DNA of 22,125 bases from Coptodactyla brooksi (GCA_033557675.1 JAWQRM010000490.1:1-22125), one strand, 5' to 3'. Shown: positions 9,125 through 17,815, numbered from the stretch's first letter. The notes: generated by a model not told the origin, from the letters alone. Numbers and translations: made by a program.

Positions 9125-9477
9125 TCTTCGCATTTGGACTGTAACATAGGAATGGAGTCTACAGATGGACTGTAAGAATTTGACTACATCCAATGTATGC
9201 ATCTTATGTTTTTTTATTGTAATTATTTGACTACGTTTTTTGTTTGGAGTCTAGACATACTTCTGTGGCTCAATTTGCATGCACCTTAACAAACACATAC
9301 AAAACGCGCGTAAACAAAATGAAAATAAATAAAAACAAAATAGCTAACGAAAAACATCTACTTAAGGATCTGACTCAGTCGGCAGCCAATCTGTTGTACT
9401 GTTATTTACTTCATGGACATGGTCTGGAGGCAAAACCCAGTTATGATCGTTTCTAGTTTGTTTTTTCTATCAACTGT
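9125..9477. other. Unassigned part of the intron
   Basis: A 70-codon plus-strand frame (9244-9456) has no domain. An octamer ATTTGCAT lies near 9274-9281 but has no supporting context. Confidence 0.35.
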
Positions 9478-9703
9478 TCAAGGAATCGTTCGACTACGCG
9501 TTTGAGCGGTATAAAGGAATACTTGAAAGGGTAACTTGCCATGTAGGCCGTGCCTGTACTGACGGAAGCACCATAAGCACACAAAAATCAGCATATTCAA
9601 GTCTTTCAAGTATGGTAGGTACTCGAAGTCCATGCAGGGTCGGCAGAGCCCATATGACCAGTTGTTCAGTGTCAATATATTATGATAGTTCGGATATGCT
9701 TGC
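9478..9703 (-). other. In-frame read-through extension of the zinc-finger exon
   Basis: If the GC donor at 9702-9703 is not used, the minus-strand frame continues for about 75 codons to a stop at 9478-9480. The stretch is visibly more GC-rich than the rest of the intron. It begins RQAYPNYHNILTLNNWSYGL and has no known domain. It could encode an alternative C-terminus that drops the later fingers, could hold sequence from another exon, or could be an open stretch by chance. Confidence 0.35.
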
Positions 9704-9835
9704 CTTCTATGAGTGGCGTAGTTGCCAGACACATGACCCATGCCGTCACAGCTTATGGTCGGGCACTGAATCAGCTCCTTACCGTCCCTGCCTCTAGCAC
9801 AGGGCCGTACTCCACCGAAGCTAGCCCGGTGCGAA
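9704..9835 (-). CDS. Exon of a MYT1/ST18-type C2HC zinc-finger gene (first visible finger)
   Basis: This 132-bp exon follows a pyrimidine-rich acceptor (minus strand TTTTTCGTCTAG, AG at 9836-9837). The frame reads HRASFGGVRPCARGRDGKEL, then IQCPTISCDGMGHVSGNYATH, and stops at a split serine codon. An alternative acceptor, GTGCTAG at about 9798, would start the exon just before GRDGKEL. The finger keeps C-x4-C-x4-H-x7-H, and the next exon adds the last cysteine. The family normally has Pro-Gly just before the second cysteine (CPTPGC). Here it is Ile-Ser, a conspicuous change outside the zinc ligands. The exon ends AGAAG before a GC donor. Upstream exons of the gene were not recognised. Confidence 0.85.
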
Positions 9836-9839
9836 CTAG

Positions 9840-10550
9840 ACGAAAAACCGACAGTCAGTTATACGGGTCACATAAACAAACAAACAAAAACGACTAAACA
9901 AAAAATAATAGGTCTAAACTGTCAAAAAAATAGTAGTGTGGGGGTTAAGCGAAAATAAACATTTTTCTAACAATACCAGCCGATTTGTATATTATTTATA
10001 TACCTAAATATTTGTACTTTATTTCTATGTGCTTCTGCAAAACGTGTCTACTATTTACCAAAATATGTCGTGCAAACTTGTTAATATCAGGAATTGGTAA
10101 TATCGGGTAACATACACGCTGTAGGGAAGAAAAAAATCTGCCGAAATGTCAATAGTATCATGCAGATGTTTTTTTTTATTAATTGTACACATACGTATTG
10201 GTTCCCTTAGACAAAAAAAAAGTTATAAGAAGCACGTCTAGATACCAATTATTTATTATTCTCGCGCACAATATAACCTGCAATTTTCTGATCAGAACGG
10301 TAGTATTCTGATCAGAACAGTCTTACATCATCGCACTTTAGTTCTCTATTCAAGGGTTCACTATTAGGCGCAATTTTGCATAACATTAACTAGAATACAT
10401 ACACTAACTACAATCGTATAAAGGTAGCTATTGCCATCATAAGATACTGGTGGTAACGTATGGAGTCCTTGTCTAGATACCACTTATAGCTCTTAAGTCC
10501 TTATATGTGAATGAAAAGAAATCATACGAGTGCTGCTAAGTAGGTATGAT
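9840..10550. other. Unassigned stretch upstream of the zinc-finger exon
   Basis: Probably the next intron of the minus-strand gene. Apart from two 12-bp palindromes nothing was recognised. Confidence 0.35.
10287..10318. repeat. Two identical 12-bp palindromes 20 bp apart
   Basis: TTCTGATCAGAA occurs at 10287-10298 and 10307-10318, each a perfect palindrome. The centres are exactly 20 bp apart, near two helical turns. This could be a paired binding site for a dimeric factor or a small tandem duplication. No known factor is assigned. Confidence 0.6.
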
Positions 10551-10651
10551 ATACAGTGTGTAAATTTTCCACCCAGACTTTCCTTATTAAAAGAAAACGG
10601 TTGGTTTTTTGAAAATAGTTTCCCTTCTGTATCTATACATTTATTACGATT

Positions 10652-11291
10652 TTAAAGTAAATTAAATGATTTTTCCAGGGCTTCAACTGAGATATTATAT
10701 TTCAATGACGTACCGTTGCGGTTTAAATACTCTCTATATCGCCGAAAAAAGCACTCTTTTAGTGCTAATTTCAATTGGGGCAACAAAAAGTCGTATAGTG
10801 TTAAATCCGGGGCATATTTTATTTTTGGACAAATATTGACGAACAAGAGTGGCACTGTGGGCAGGTACATTATCATGCAACAAAACCCATTCACTCGGTT
10901 CTCGAGGTTATGTATAAGAATACGGCGCACACAACGAATTCTTGCAATCAACGGCTTGAAAATAAAACACTGCATTGATTATGTGTTCAGTTTTTTAGCT
11001 CTAGCGAGTTCCTACTGGCACTCTGACGCTTTGTTGAGGGGTCATACTGAAAGTACCGTATCTCGCCTCCAGTTATTATACATTCTCGGAAGAACTCTCT
11101 GACGTCGTACTGAACTTTTCTTCATTGCGGCACTGCGAAAAGTTCGAGGTATTGGTACTTTTCCATCACCTTCAAAATGTTTTTGCCGTTCAAAACTAGT
11201 TGTTCTTCATAAGCAGTTGCATCATTTTCAATGTGTTTCTGGCTGCTGTGTCAAGTTTGGCATGTGATTTTACCACACTTCTTTACTCCGT
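10652..11291 (-). pseudogene. Mariner transposase relic in copy B2
   Basis: The minus strand aligns with copy B1 from its start codon, here mutated to ACG (11289-11291). The DNA after it matches the GGAGCAAAGAAGTGT start of B1, and the next block reads TLKMMQ. Pieces of the catalytic core follow: DTVLSV or YFQYDP STKRQSA in another frame (about 11020-11045), HIINAVFYFQ, and NGFCCMIMYLPTVPLLFV, where the second-aspartate block (HDNAPAHSA.LVR) has become unrecognisable in frame. Then comes APDLTLYDFLLPQLKLALKE, which retains the third aspartate (YDF, in place of CDF). It ends EALEKSFNLL. Stops and frameshifts separate these pieces. Confidence 0.82.
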
Positions 11292-11325
11292 ATTTTTTTA
11301 CTGTAAAAACGAATGTCATTACTTA

Positions 11326-12003
11326 CAAGCAAAGGGACTCAACTGTAACTCTCCGATTTTGATAAAATTTGGTAGGAATGTAGAACACCGAAAAATATTT
11401 CACACCTATACTTTTTAGCGCCCCGCTTTTGGTTTTGGGGTGTGTAGTGGGGGCTCAAAGTTACCACCAAAAACATATTTTATAAATTTACTCTTGTATG
11501 TTATAAATTTAATTTTTCTTTTTTAATCTTTAAACTATATGAAAAAATAAAAGTTACGCTTTTTTGGATTTTTTTCTAAATGTCCATTTTGGGAAGTTAT
11601 CGTCATTTCTATGTATTTGAAGCCGTAACTTGGCAAACCAATGTGTTTATGATTGCCAATGTGCGTAGGTGATATATGAGTAAACTTTAAAAAATGAAAT
11701 TACATCTGTATACCTATCACCGCCTCTGTATTATAATAAAGTATCTGGTTCTCTTTCATAGTCAGTTATAATTAGTATCAACACAAAATTACACCATCAT
11801 TATTTTCGTACTGCCAACAGATATAACAAAAGCAAAACGTAATTTATTACAATTTGCAAATCCTAGAATTAAGAAATAATTGCTTATTGCTAAACATTGT
11901 TATCTTAATCTAATTGACAATGGGAAAAATAAGTAAATATTTAAAAGTATAATATAACAAATGTTGATATATAAAAAATATAATAACTACTATCTTTATT
12001 TAC
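11326..12003 (+). repeat. Left terminal inverted repeat arm
   Basis: This arm pairs with 12909-13622. Shared landmarks include CTCCGATTTTGATAAAATTT near the tip, CCATTTTGGGAAGTTATC, GTACTGCCAACAGATATAAC (one change in the other arm) and TGCAAATCCTAGAATTAA. It contains a segment of about 80 bp (near 11610-11690) missing from the right arm. Confidence 0.9.
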
Positions 12004-12549
12004 GGCCGATAGTTAGCACAGTTGTGATAATCATAGTCTCATTATAATCTTTTATACCACCCGTATTGGATGAACTCGGTATATCTTGGCGGAGAATTGC
12101 AAGAGTATTAAGCCTTGCGTACATAATATGTTGTCTCGTTGATGTAATTGAATAGCAAATGATGATAAAGCAATGTTTATCATCATTTGGATCTTTTTCT
12201 AAATGTCCATTTTGGAAAGTTATCATTATTTCTATGCACCCCTACAGCAGACTATTTCTCTTCATATTTTTGGAATTAAATTTAATGTCGCATTGTATTT
12301 AAATTAAAAATTGTTTGCTATATAATAATATAAAAAAGTAATACGATACATAAAAACAGTAACAGCCAAGAAAGGCCGTGCATAATTGGTCATGTCGTAA
12401 ATATACTTTTTTACGCCTTGGCAAATCAATGTGCTTACGACAATGAACAAACCAGCACTCTGAATTTTGATTCAATCTGACTTTCCTGGACCACAGTTAG
12501 TGGATATTGAGGAAGACGACAGAGTGAATGCTGACATCGAAGAAGAGAT

Positions 12550-12913
12550 GTCAGCAAGAACTTACTCATATAGATTTTAAGTATAAACAGAATGCTATTA
12601 AATACTGGAAAAGTGGAAGGAAAGGACGACTTTCTCTAAAAAATGTCCAACATAATTACGTTAAGGTTAAGTTATTCCTGCAGCTAAGACGATGGGAACA
12701 GCAAGTGTCCTGCTAAACACATAGTGAATATGTGTTTAACCAACTCAAAAGTGCTATAGACCCCGAAATGATTGTTCACGACTCGGATATAAAAAGATAG
12801 GCTTTAAAGGCTGAAGAAGAGTTGCACGTTCCAAACTTTCGGGCATCACATTGGTGGATACAGAAATTCAAACAAAACCACTATATAGTTTCCCGCAAAA
12901 TTAAGAAAGTAAA
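12550..12913 (+). pseudogene. N-terminal HTH region of a pogo/Tc5-type transposase
   Basis: One frame runs through two stops (12714-12716 and near 12798). It shows KYKQNAIKYWKSGRKGRLSL, then RRWEQQV (about 12694-12712), SEYVFNQLKSAIDPEMIVHD, ALKAEEELHVPNFRASHWWI and QKFKQNHYIVSRKI. SGRKGR, the W-E-Q block and F.AS.WW..KFK..H.IVSRKI are typical of the paired helix-turn-helix/CENP-B-type DNA-binding domain of pogo, Tigger and Tc5 transposases. The protein stops where the right inverted repeat begins (about 12909), so the catalytic domain is missing altogether. Confidence 0.82.
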
Positions 12914-13622
12914 TAAAGATAATAGTTATTATGTTTTTTATATATCAATATTTATTATATTATACTTTTAAATATTTACTTATTTACCCCATTGTCAATT
13001 AGATTAAGGTAACAATGTTTAGCAATAAGTGATTATTTTTTTAATTCTAGGATTTGCAAATTGTAACAAATTACTTTTTGCTTTTGTTATGTCTGTTGGC
13101 AGTACGAAAACAATGATGGTATAATTTTGAGTTGATACTAATTATAACTGACTATGAAACAGAATCAGATACTTTATTATAATACAGAGACGGTGATAAC
13201 TATACAGATGTAATTTCATTTTTTAATTTTTCAAATACATATAAATGAGGATAACTTCCCAAAATGGACATTTAAAAAAAACTAAAAACGCGTTACTTTT
13301 ATTTTTTCATATAGTTTAAAGATTAAAAAAGGAAAAATTAAATTTATAATATGGAGAAGAACCCTAGGGAGAAAAAATGATACTTTTTAACCCCTAACGA
13401 GTCCATGGGTTCTCTTTTTAACTTAAAATGTACGGCTGCTAACAAGCAACAATCTGGAAGCATTACAAAAAATGTGTTTTTTTGGGTAACTTTGAGCCTC
13501 CATTACACACCCCAAAACCAAAAACGGGACGCTAAAAAATAGATGTCAAATATTTTTCAGTGTTCTACATTCATACCAAATTTTATCAAAATCGGAGAGA
13601 TACACTTGGGTGCCTTTGCTTG
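12909..13622 (-). repeat. Right terminal inverted repeat arm
   Basis: It is the inverse of 11326-12003 at high identity. It carries an extra segment of about 110 bp (near 13350-13465, from GGAGAAGAACC to GGAAGCATTAC) that is absent or replaced in the left arm. The arms have therefore diverged by indels after formation. Confidence 0.9.
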
Positions 13623-13804
13623 TTAGTTATGCGTCATTTGTTCGCGTTCAAGCTTTAGTCGTGATTTACAGGCAGATGTTAATAAATGGTGTTACATATT
13701 TTGGCAGCAGATTCAAAGTTCGGTGAAAAATGTACACACTGTATACACGCAATGACTAAAATTGGAAATACATGAACTACTACATGGAGTGAAATGTCCC
13801 GGGA

Positions 13805-14190
13805 CTAGTAACGAAAACTACTTTTTTTTGTTAAAAATCGATTTTGTTCCTCAACGTAGTTTCCTTTAAGAGCAATACATTGATTCCAGCCGTTCTCTAA
13901 CATTTGAATACTTTTCATATAGTACGATTTTTCAAGAGACAGTAACAAATAATAGTTACTGAGCAATTCGTACTTCAATTGATTACATTTTGCCATCGCT
14001 TTCATTGATGTGTGAGTCGGTGCATTGTCTTAGTGCAACAGCATTTTGTTTTTCGCCGTGTGCTGCTTTTTTCTTGATTTCGTCGTTTTAGAGGTCCAAT
14101 AAAGCTGCTGTGATTGTTTTTCCTTTCTCAAGATAGTCGAAGAATATCATACCACGTGCATCCGAAAAAAAAATACTGGTCAAGGCCTTC
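13805..14190 (-). pseudogene. Mariner transposase C-terminal relic (lineage C)
   Basis: On the minus strand, SVFFSDARGMIFFDYLEKGK followed by TITAALLDL (about 14090-14185) matches the region after the first aspartate. A frameshift leads to LLH, a stop in place of glutamine, and DNAPTHTSMKAMAKCNQLKY, with the second aspartate kept. ELLSNYYLLLSLEKSYYMKS and MLENGWNQCIALKGNYVEE form the C-terminus. The PPYSPDLAPSDY block with the third aspartate is deleted between ELL and the C-terminal tail. The tail sequence differs from the A, B, D and E lineages here, so this is a separate subfamily. No terminal repeat was paired. Confidence 0.83.
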
Positions 14191-14194
14191 GAGC

Positions 14195-15060
14195 CGATTG
14201 TTTCGGCAAGTCCTAATCAATCTGCAGACTACTCTTAGGCATGTTTTTAATACTTCTTAAAATGACGCTTTCAATTTTATAATTTCTCTCAAGAGACAAA
14301 AAAAATGGGATACATGAAATCAGATTTCAAAGTAACATATCATCTGGCGATACAATAGTGAACCAATTTAATGTTAATATTATTGAGCTTACTACCATTA
14401 ACATGTGCGTCCCATATCAACTTGATTGGTTAAGTAACTGTAACTTTGTTAGTACTGAGATACTAACTTTCCCTTTACGGAACTCTTACTGCCACTTTAA
14501 CTCCCGAACTTTCTTATATACTTTGTATAATGAACACTAGCATTGTGAATACAACACTCTAGATATTTGTCGTTTCTGAAAAATTGGCATTCAATTCATG
14601 TAACATTCCCAATAGAAAGTTATAGGTACGAAATATATTTTCGTCGATAGATACGAAAATGCGATAAGTTTGCATTTTAAGCACAACAGTTCTGCGCAAG
14701 CTTGTGAATATGTATACCCGGTGACCCAGGCGAAATAAATACCAATTTAATATTTCAAACGGAAAGCGGCACTTCATTCACTGGCGTTAAATTTTTTGTT
14801 GAATTTTCTGTACGGCAAGGTATCACAGTCTACCACTCGAGTAATGTTTTTTTTCTTATAAAACGGATTTTGGGAGAACATTTATTAATTTATTACGGCA
14901 AGTAGGCCATAAAAGTAAAAGCACACCTCGTAGCCAACAATAATTTGTAGAATTCATAGGCTTTATATCGATTATTTATATAATCGATTACATAAAAAAA
15001 TAATTCGCGTTTTAAAAATTTCAAGTCTAGTGTTTCTAGATTTTCATTGTTAGATCTTTA
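14195..15060. other. Unassigned stretch
   Basis: Short frames (14358-14540 plus, 14559-14777 minus) have no domain. No terminal repeat was recognised. Confidence 0.35.
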
Positions 15061-15064
15061 AACA

Positions 15065-15848
15065 TTATAAGAGTAATAAACACCTCAACCACAACACTAA
15101 TGTTTTAAAATTCAATACATGTTTCGGTTTTTCGAATAAACCGTCTTCAGGAGATAGAATGAACAACTAAAATGAAAAATAAGACTTATATACCCATCCT
15201 AATTCCTTTTTAATGGGTTCACTTACTTATAATTAGATTTTAATTACCTTTGTCCTACCAGGTCAAAAAGAATCGGGGAAGGTATAGGGGAAGCCCCGGA
15301 ATTAAATATTTTAGTTTTATTTTTAAAAATTTCTATGCTTTCCGCTGCGTCAAGTTGATTATTTGAATTAACTTGTTTAATCAATTCTATTTTATCATTT
15401 ATCCTGTGGTTAAGTGTAGTCATGTGGACAGCCACACTGAATTTCTCTATACTATATTAAAAATTTCAGAAATGTCTATTTCATCTATTTTATTTTTTGG
15501 ATGACCTCACCGATTTTTAATAGTGTTGTTATTAGTAAATGCTACTTTAAAATGTAACATTTTCAACATATTAGCTAATCCTTTAGTGGTTTTGTCATAG
15601 GGAAGTTCAATGAACTGTTTAGGTTCCTCTTTAGGAGCTACATGAAGAGTAGTATGTTCACGTAAGTCAATTTCAAATTTATTTTTTAATGTTAGATATA
15701 TTTTTATTAAACCCGTTATATATAGCTAACTCTTTAATATATTTAAGTTCTTTATTATACCTATTTTTGTTTAGTGGAACGTTTAGTAACCGATCCATCA
15801 TACTATTAAATGGCGCTATTTTGTGTTGGAAATGATGATTAGAGTCTC
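15065..15848 (-). mobile_element. Penelope-like retroelement, 3' part of copy 1 (inverted)
   Basis: On the minus strand SNHHFQHKIAPFNSMMDRLL and KNRYNKELKYIKELAIYNG (about 15690-15847) lie downstream of the reverse transcriptase core in Penelope-like proteins. After a decayed stretch come NMLKMLHFKVAFTNNNTIKN, then AVHMTTLNHRINDKIEL and AAESIEIFKNKTKIFN, ending GASPIPSPILFDLVGQR and a stop at 15244. This is the C-terminal side of the GIY-YIG nuclease domain, whose GIY...YIG core I cannot find. The 3' untranslated region holds the hammerhead-like motif at 15121-15150. Frameshifts show it is dead. Confidence 0.82.
15121..15150 (-). ncRNA. Hammerhead-like motif in Penelope copy 1
   Basis: On the minus strand CTGAAGA (15144-15150) is followed by C, GGTTT, a 7-8 base loop, AAACC, then GAAAC (15121-15125). 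The CTGANGA / stem II / GAAA order matches the hammerhead core, and Penelope-like elements of several animals are known to carry hammerheads. Stems I and III were not established. Confidence 0.45.
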
Positions 15849-15888
15849 AAGTTTTAAATCTTGATATATTTCATTAAGTTATAAATAA

Positions 15889-16400
15889 TTAATTTCATTT
15901 GACGTAATAGTGCTTTTTCTGAATATCCCAATTAAAGAAACTGTAATCGTTCTTAAAAATTTCTTAACTAAAAATAAACTAACACCTAAAGAGATCGATG
16001 AATATATTAAAGTTACTAAAATATGCTTGGAATCAAATTACTTCAGATTTAACGGTAAATGCTTTAAACAGACGAAAGAGACGACAATGGGTAACTGTCT
16101 TTCACCTTTTCTAGCTAATCTCTTCATGGGTTACTTCGAAACCAACTTAAAACGAAAGTTTAAATATTTTCCTAAAACTTGGGTTAATTATGGAGATGAC
16201 GTGTTCGCGATTTTTGACCCTGATAAGAGTAACATTCAAGAATTTATTAGATAAATTACTTCGGAATATAAAACAATAAAATTTACATGTGAAATAGAAA
16301 AAGAGGAGAAATTAGCTTTCCTTGATACTTTAATAATTAAATAAGATAATAAACAGTTAATTAATCTCCCCTATGATAAAATCACTAAAGGGTTAGCTAA
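15889..16400 (+). pseudogene. Penelope-like reverse transcriptase fragment
   Basis: LISFDVIVLFLNIPIKE opens the segment and holds the motif A aspartate (FDV). It is followed by ICLESNYFRFNGKCFKQT and TTMGNCLSPFLANLFMGYFE (motif B, about 16081-16140). NYGDDVFAIF (about 16186-16215) is motif C with the catalytic aspartate pair. The family usually has YVDD, and here it is YGDD. A stop follows at 16252-16254. The frame then resumes with FTCEIEKEEKLAFLDTLIIK, a motif just after the palm. The fingers domain upstream of motif A is missing. All three catalytic aspartates remain, but truncation and stops exclude activity. Confidence 0.88.
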
Positions 16401-16416
16401 TATGCTGAAAATGTTC

Positions 16417-16470
16417 GATTTTAAAGTAGCATTTACTAATAACAACACCAGTAAATGCTACTTTAAAATC
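16417..16470. repeat. Perfect 21-bp hairpin in Penelope copy 2
   Basis: GATTTTAAAGTAGCATTTACT (16417-16437) and its exact inverse (16450-16470) flank the 12-base loop AATAACAACACC. Copy 1 has only one such arm at the corresponding place (near 15533-15553), so the second arm was added in this copy. Confidence 0.92.
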
Positions 16471-16739
16471 ACTGTTATAAACCAGAAAATGCCAGCGTGA
16501 CTGCCCACATGACTACACTTAACCACAGGATAAATCAACTTGACGCAGGGGAAGCATAGACATTTTTAAAAACAAAAATAAAATATTTACTAACGGCTCT
16601 GCCCCTATACTTGCCTCGATCCTTTTTGACCTGGTAGGGCAAGGTAATTAAAATCTAATTAGAAGTAAGTGTACCCATTAAAAAGTAATTAAGATGGTAT
16701 ATATGTCTTGTTTTTCATTTTAGCTGTTTATTCTGCCTC

Positions 16740-16769
16740 CTGAAGACGGTTTGTTAGATAAACCGAAAC
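16740..16769 (+). ncRNA. Hammerhead-like motif in Penelope copy 2
   Basis: CTGAAGA (16740-16746), C, GGTTT (16748-16752), a 7-base loop, AAACC (16760-16764), GAAAC (16765-16769). The loop differs from copy 1 (GTTAGAT against about ATTCGAA), while both sides of the stem and the flanking core are unchanged. Activity is not demonstrated. Confidence 0.45.
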
Positions 16770-17545
16770 ATATGTTGAGCTTTAAAACATTATTGCGGTT
16801 AAGGTGTTTGTTAGTTTTAGTGACTACGAGACCACAGATCTCCGTTTTTTCTAATAATTATTAGGAGTCACTTTTCACTAGGTTACTTACTTCATATATC
16901 TTGTTATCGTTTACTAGGTAACTTCACATTGATTTTTTAAGAAAACTAAAATTCCCCCTTGAATTACAAAATACATTTAAAATAGTTAGGTTGGAATATA
17001 ATACACGCACACACCAACTTTTTCAAGTATCGTCCATACCAAACGAAACGTAATTAAGTTTGCTGATGACCTCTCCACCAATAATAAATTATAACTATTA
17101 TTTTCTCGAATGATTTCACAACATAAAACGACGAGTGGTTTATTGAAATTGCTTTTTCACAAGGCCAACATTTGTAACGAAATAAATGAACGTGTTACGG
17201 GTATGTTTACAAAAACATAACAACGTTACAGTTATTCCAGTTAACAGAACTTCTAATAAGTTCACTTCGCAAGTCAATGCAAGACTATCGTATATTTCTT
17301 AAATAAAATTTTTGTTTTCATAAATTGTAAATCCTTTACAATTCACTAAAATTTGAATTACATTAAACCTAATAACACTTCGTAATATTCATAATACGTC
17401 AACATAAACGTTTCATACAGCTTCCTTATTTGCACATGCGCAGAACTCAGTTGCCTTAATTGCTAATAACATGCAGCACAGTACAAAAAGGGATGTAAAA
17501 GTAACATTCACAGAGAAAGATACAAAATTGCGTATGCAATGCCCA

Positions 17546-17557
17546 TGCGCATGCGCA
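17546..17557. promoter_or_regulatory. NRF1/Ewg-type palindrome
   Basis: TGCGCATGCGCA is a perfect palindrome and an exact match to the NRF1 consensus (YGCGCAYGCGCR). A half-like site, ACATGCGCAGA, lies about 115 bp upstream. CpG-rich sites are rare in this AT-rich window. No gene start is attached. Confidence 0.45.
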
Positions 17558-17657
17558 ATGCTCTTCCGCTGATATCAAAAACTCATCCAGTATTAGGTTG
17601 AGTGACATATAGTTCTTGTAACGCAGCAACCGACTTTCGTCATACAGCCATTATCTA

Positions 17658-17665
17658 TGACGTCA
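17658..17665. promoter_or_regulatory. Full CRE palindrome
   Basis: TGACGTCA, the full cyclic-AMP response element bound by CREB/ATF factors, lies 100 bp from the NRF1 palindrome. Sequence match only. Confidence 0.4.
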
Positions 17666-17752
17666 TTTGATGCCACTACTACTTCAATAGAAAAATATTT
17701 TTAATACTTGGAAGCTGGTAACATTTTCCGTCGCAAGGTTCTCTGAAAATGC

Positions 17753-17815
17753 AAGGTTGTCAACAATACTGATAATTATCTAGGTTGTCAACAAACGATT
17801 GATATTTATTGAGGT
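17753..17815 (+). repeat. Two and a part copies of a ~30-bp tandem repeat
   Basis: AGGTTGTCAACAA followed by ACTGATAATTATCT or CGATTGATATTTATTG occurs twice at about 30-bp spacing. A third start, AGGTTATAGCA, follows. Confidence 0.6.

Larger units (their letters stand above)
6537..9703 (-). other. 3.2-kb GC-AG intron of the zinc-finger gene
   Basis: The upstream exon ends at CATAGAAG and the intron begins GCAAGC (GC at 9702-9703). This fits the consensus of the minor GC-donor class, AG|GCAAGT. It ends in TTTCAG at 6537. Splicing gives His-Arg-Ser-Leu-Ser-Gly-Cys, exactly the family sequence, and no nearby GT donor keeps this frame and sequence. The intron contains two mariner relics, a minisatellite and a hammerhead-like repeat. 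Confidence 0.75.
11326..13622 (+). mobile_element. Tc4/Tc5-like DNA transposon with ~0.7-kb terminal inverted repeats
   Basis: The termini are CAAGCAAAGG and CCTTTGCTTG. TTA flanks both (11323-11325, 13623-13625), with C before the left copy and G after the right one. The empty site was therefore CTTAG. Known Tc4 and Tc5 elements insert at CTNAG, duplicate TNA and have inverted repeats of several hundred bp, so target, duplication and architecture all agree. The central 905-bp loop holds a pogo/Tc5-type HTH remnant. Most of the transposase, including the DDE domain, is absent. Confidence 0.88.
10554..13741 (-). mobile_element. Mariner (copy B2) split by a nested Tc4/Tc5-like element
   Basis: The left end CAGTGTGTAAATTTTCCACC and the right end, read inward on the minus strand, CAGTGTGTACATTTTTCACC, are terminal inverted repeats. 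TA flanks both (10552-10553 and 13742-13743). Removing the 2297-bp insert and one TTA leaves about 890 bp, so the mariner itself was already deleted relative to 1.3 kb. The insert sits between the 5' terminal repeat and the start codon. Confidence 0.85.
15888..16821 (+). mobile_element. Penelope-like retroelement, copy 2 (reverse transcriptase to 3' end)
   Basis: This copy begins in the reverse transcriptase palm and ends with the same 3' sequence as copy 1, in opposite orientation. About 40 bp (15849-15887) separate the two truncated 5' sides, so they lie head to head. The middle of the protein (the SNHH...KEL region seen in copy 1) is deleted here, and the rest is scrambled around a perfect hairpin at 16417-16470. 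Confidence 0.82.

Noticed and set aside
9612..9897. Plus-strand open frames of 61-71 codons
   Set aside because: They overlap the zinc-finger exon on the opposite strand, where domain content and splice sites clearly favour the minus strand.
15849..15887. Possible promoter between the two Penelope copies
   Set aside because: The 39 bp are AT-rich junction sequence with no recognisable core promoter motif.
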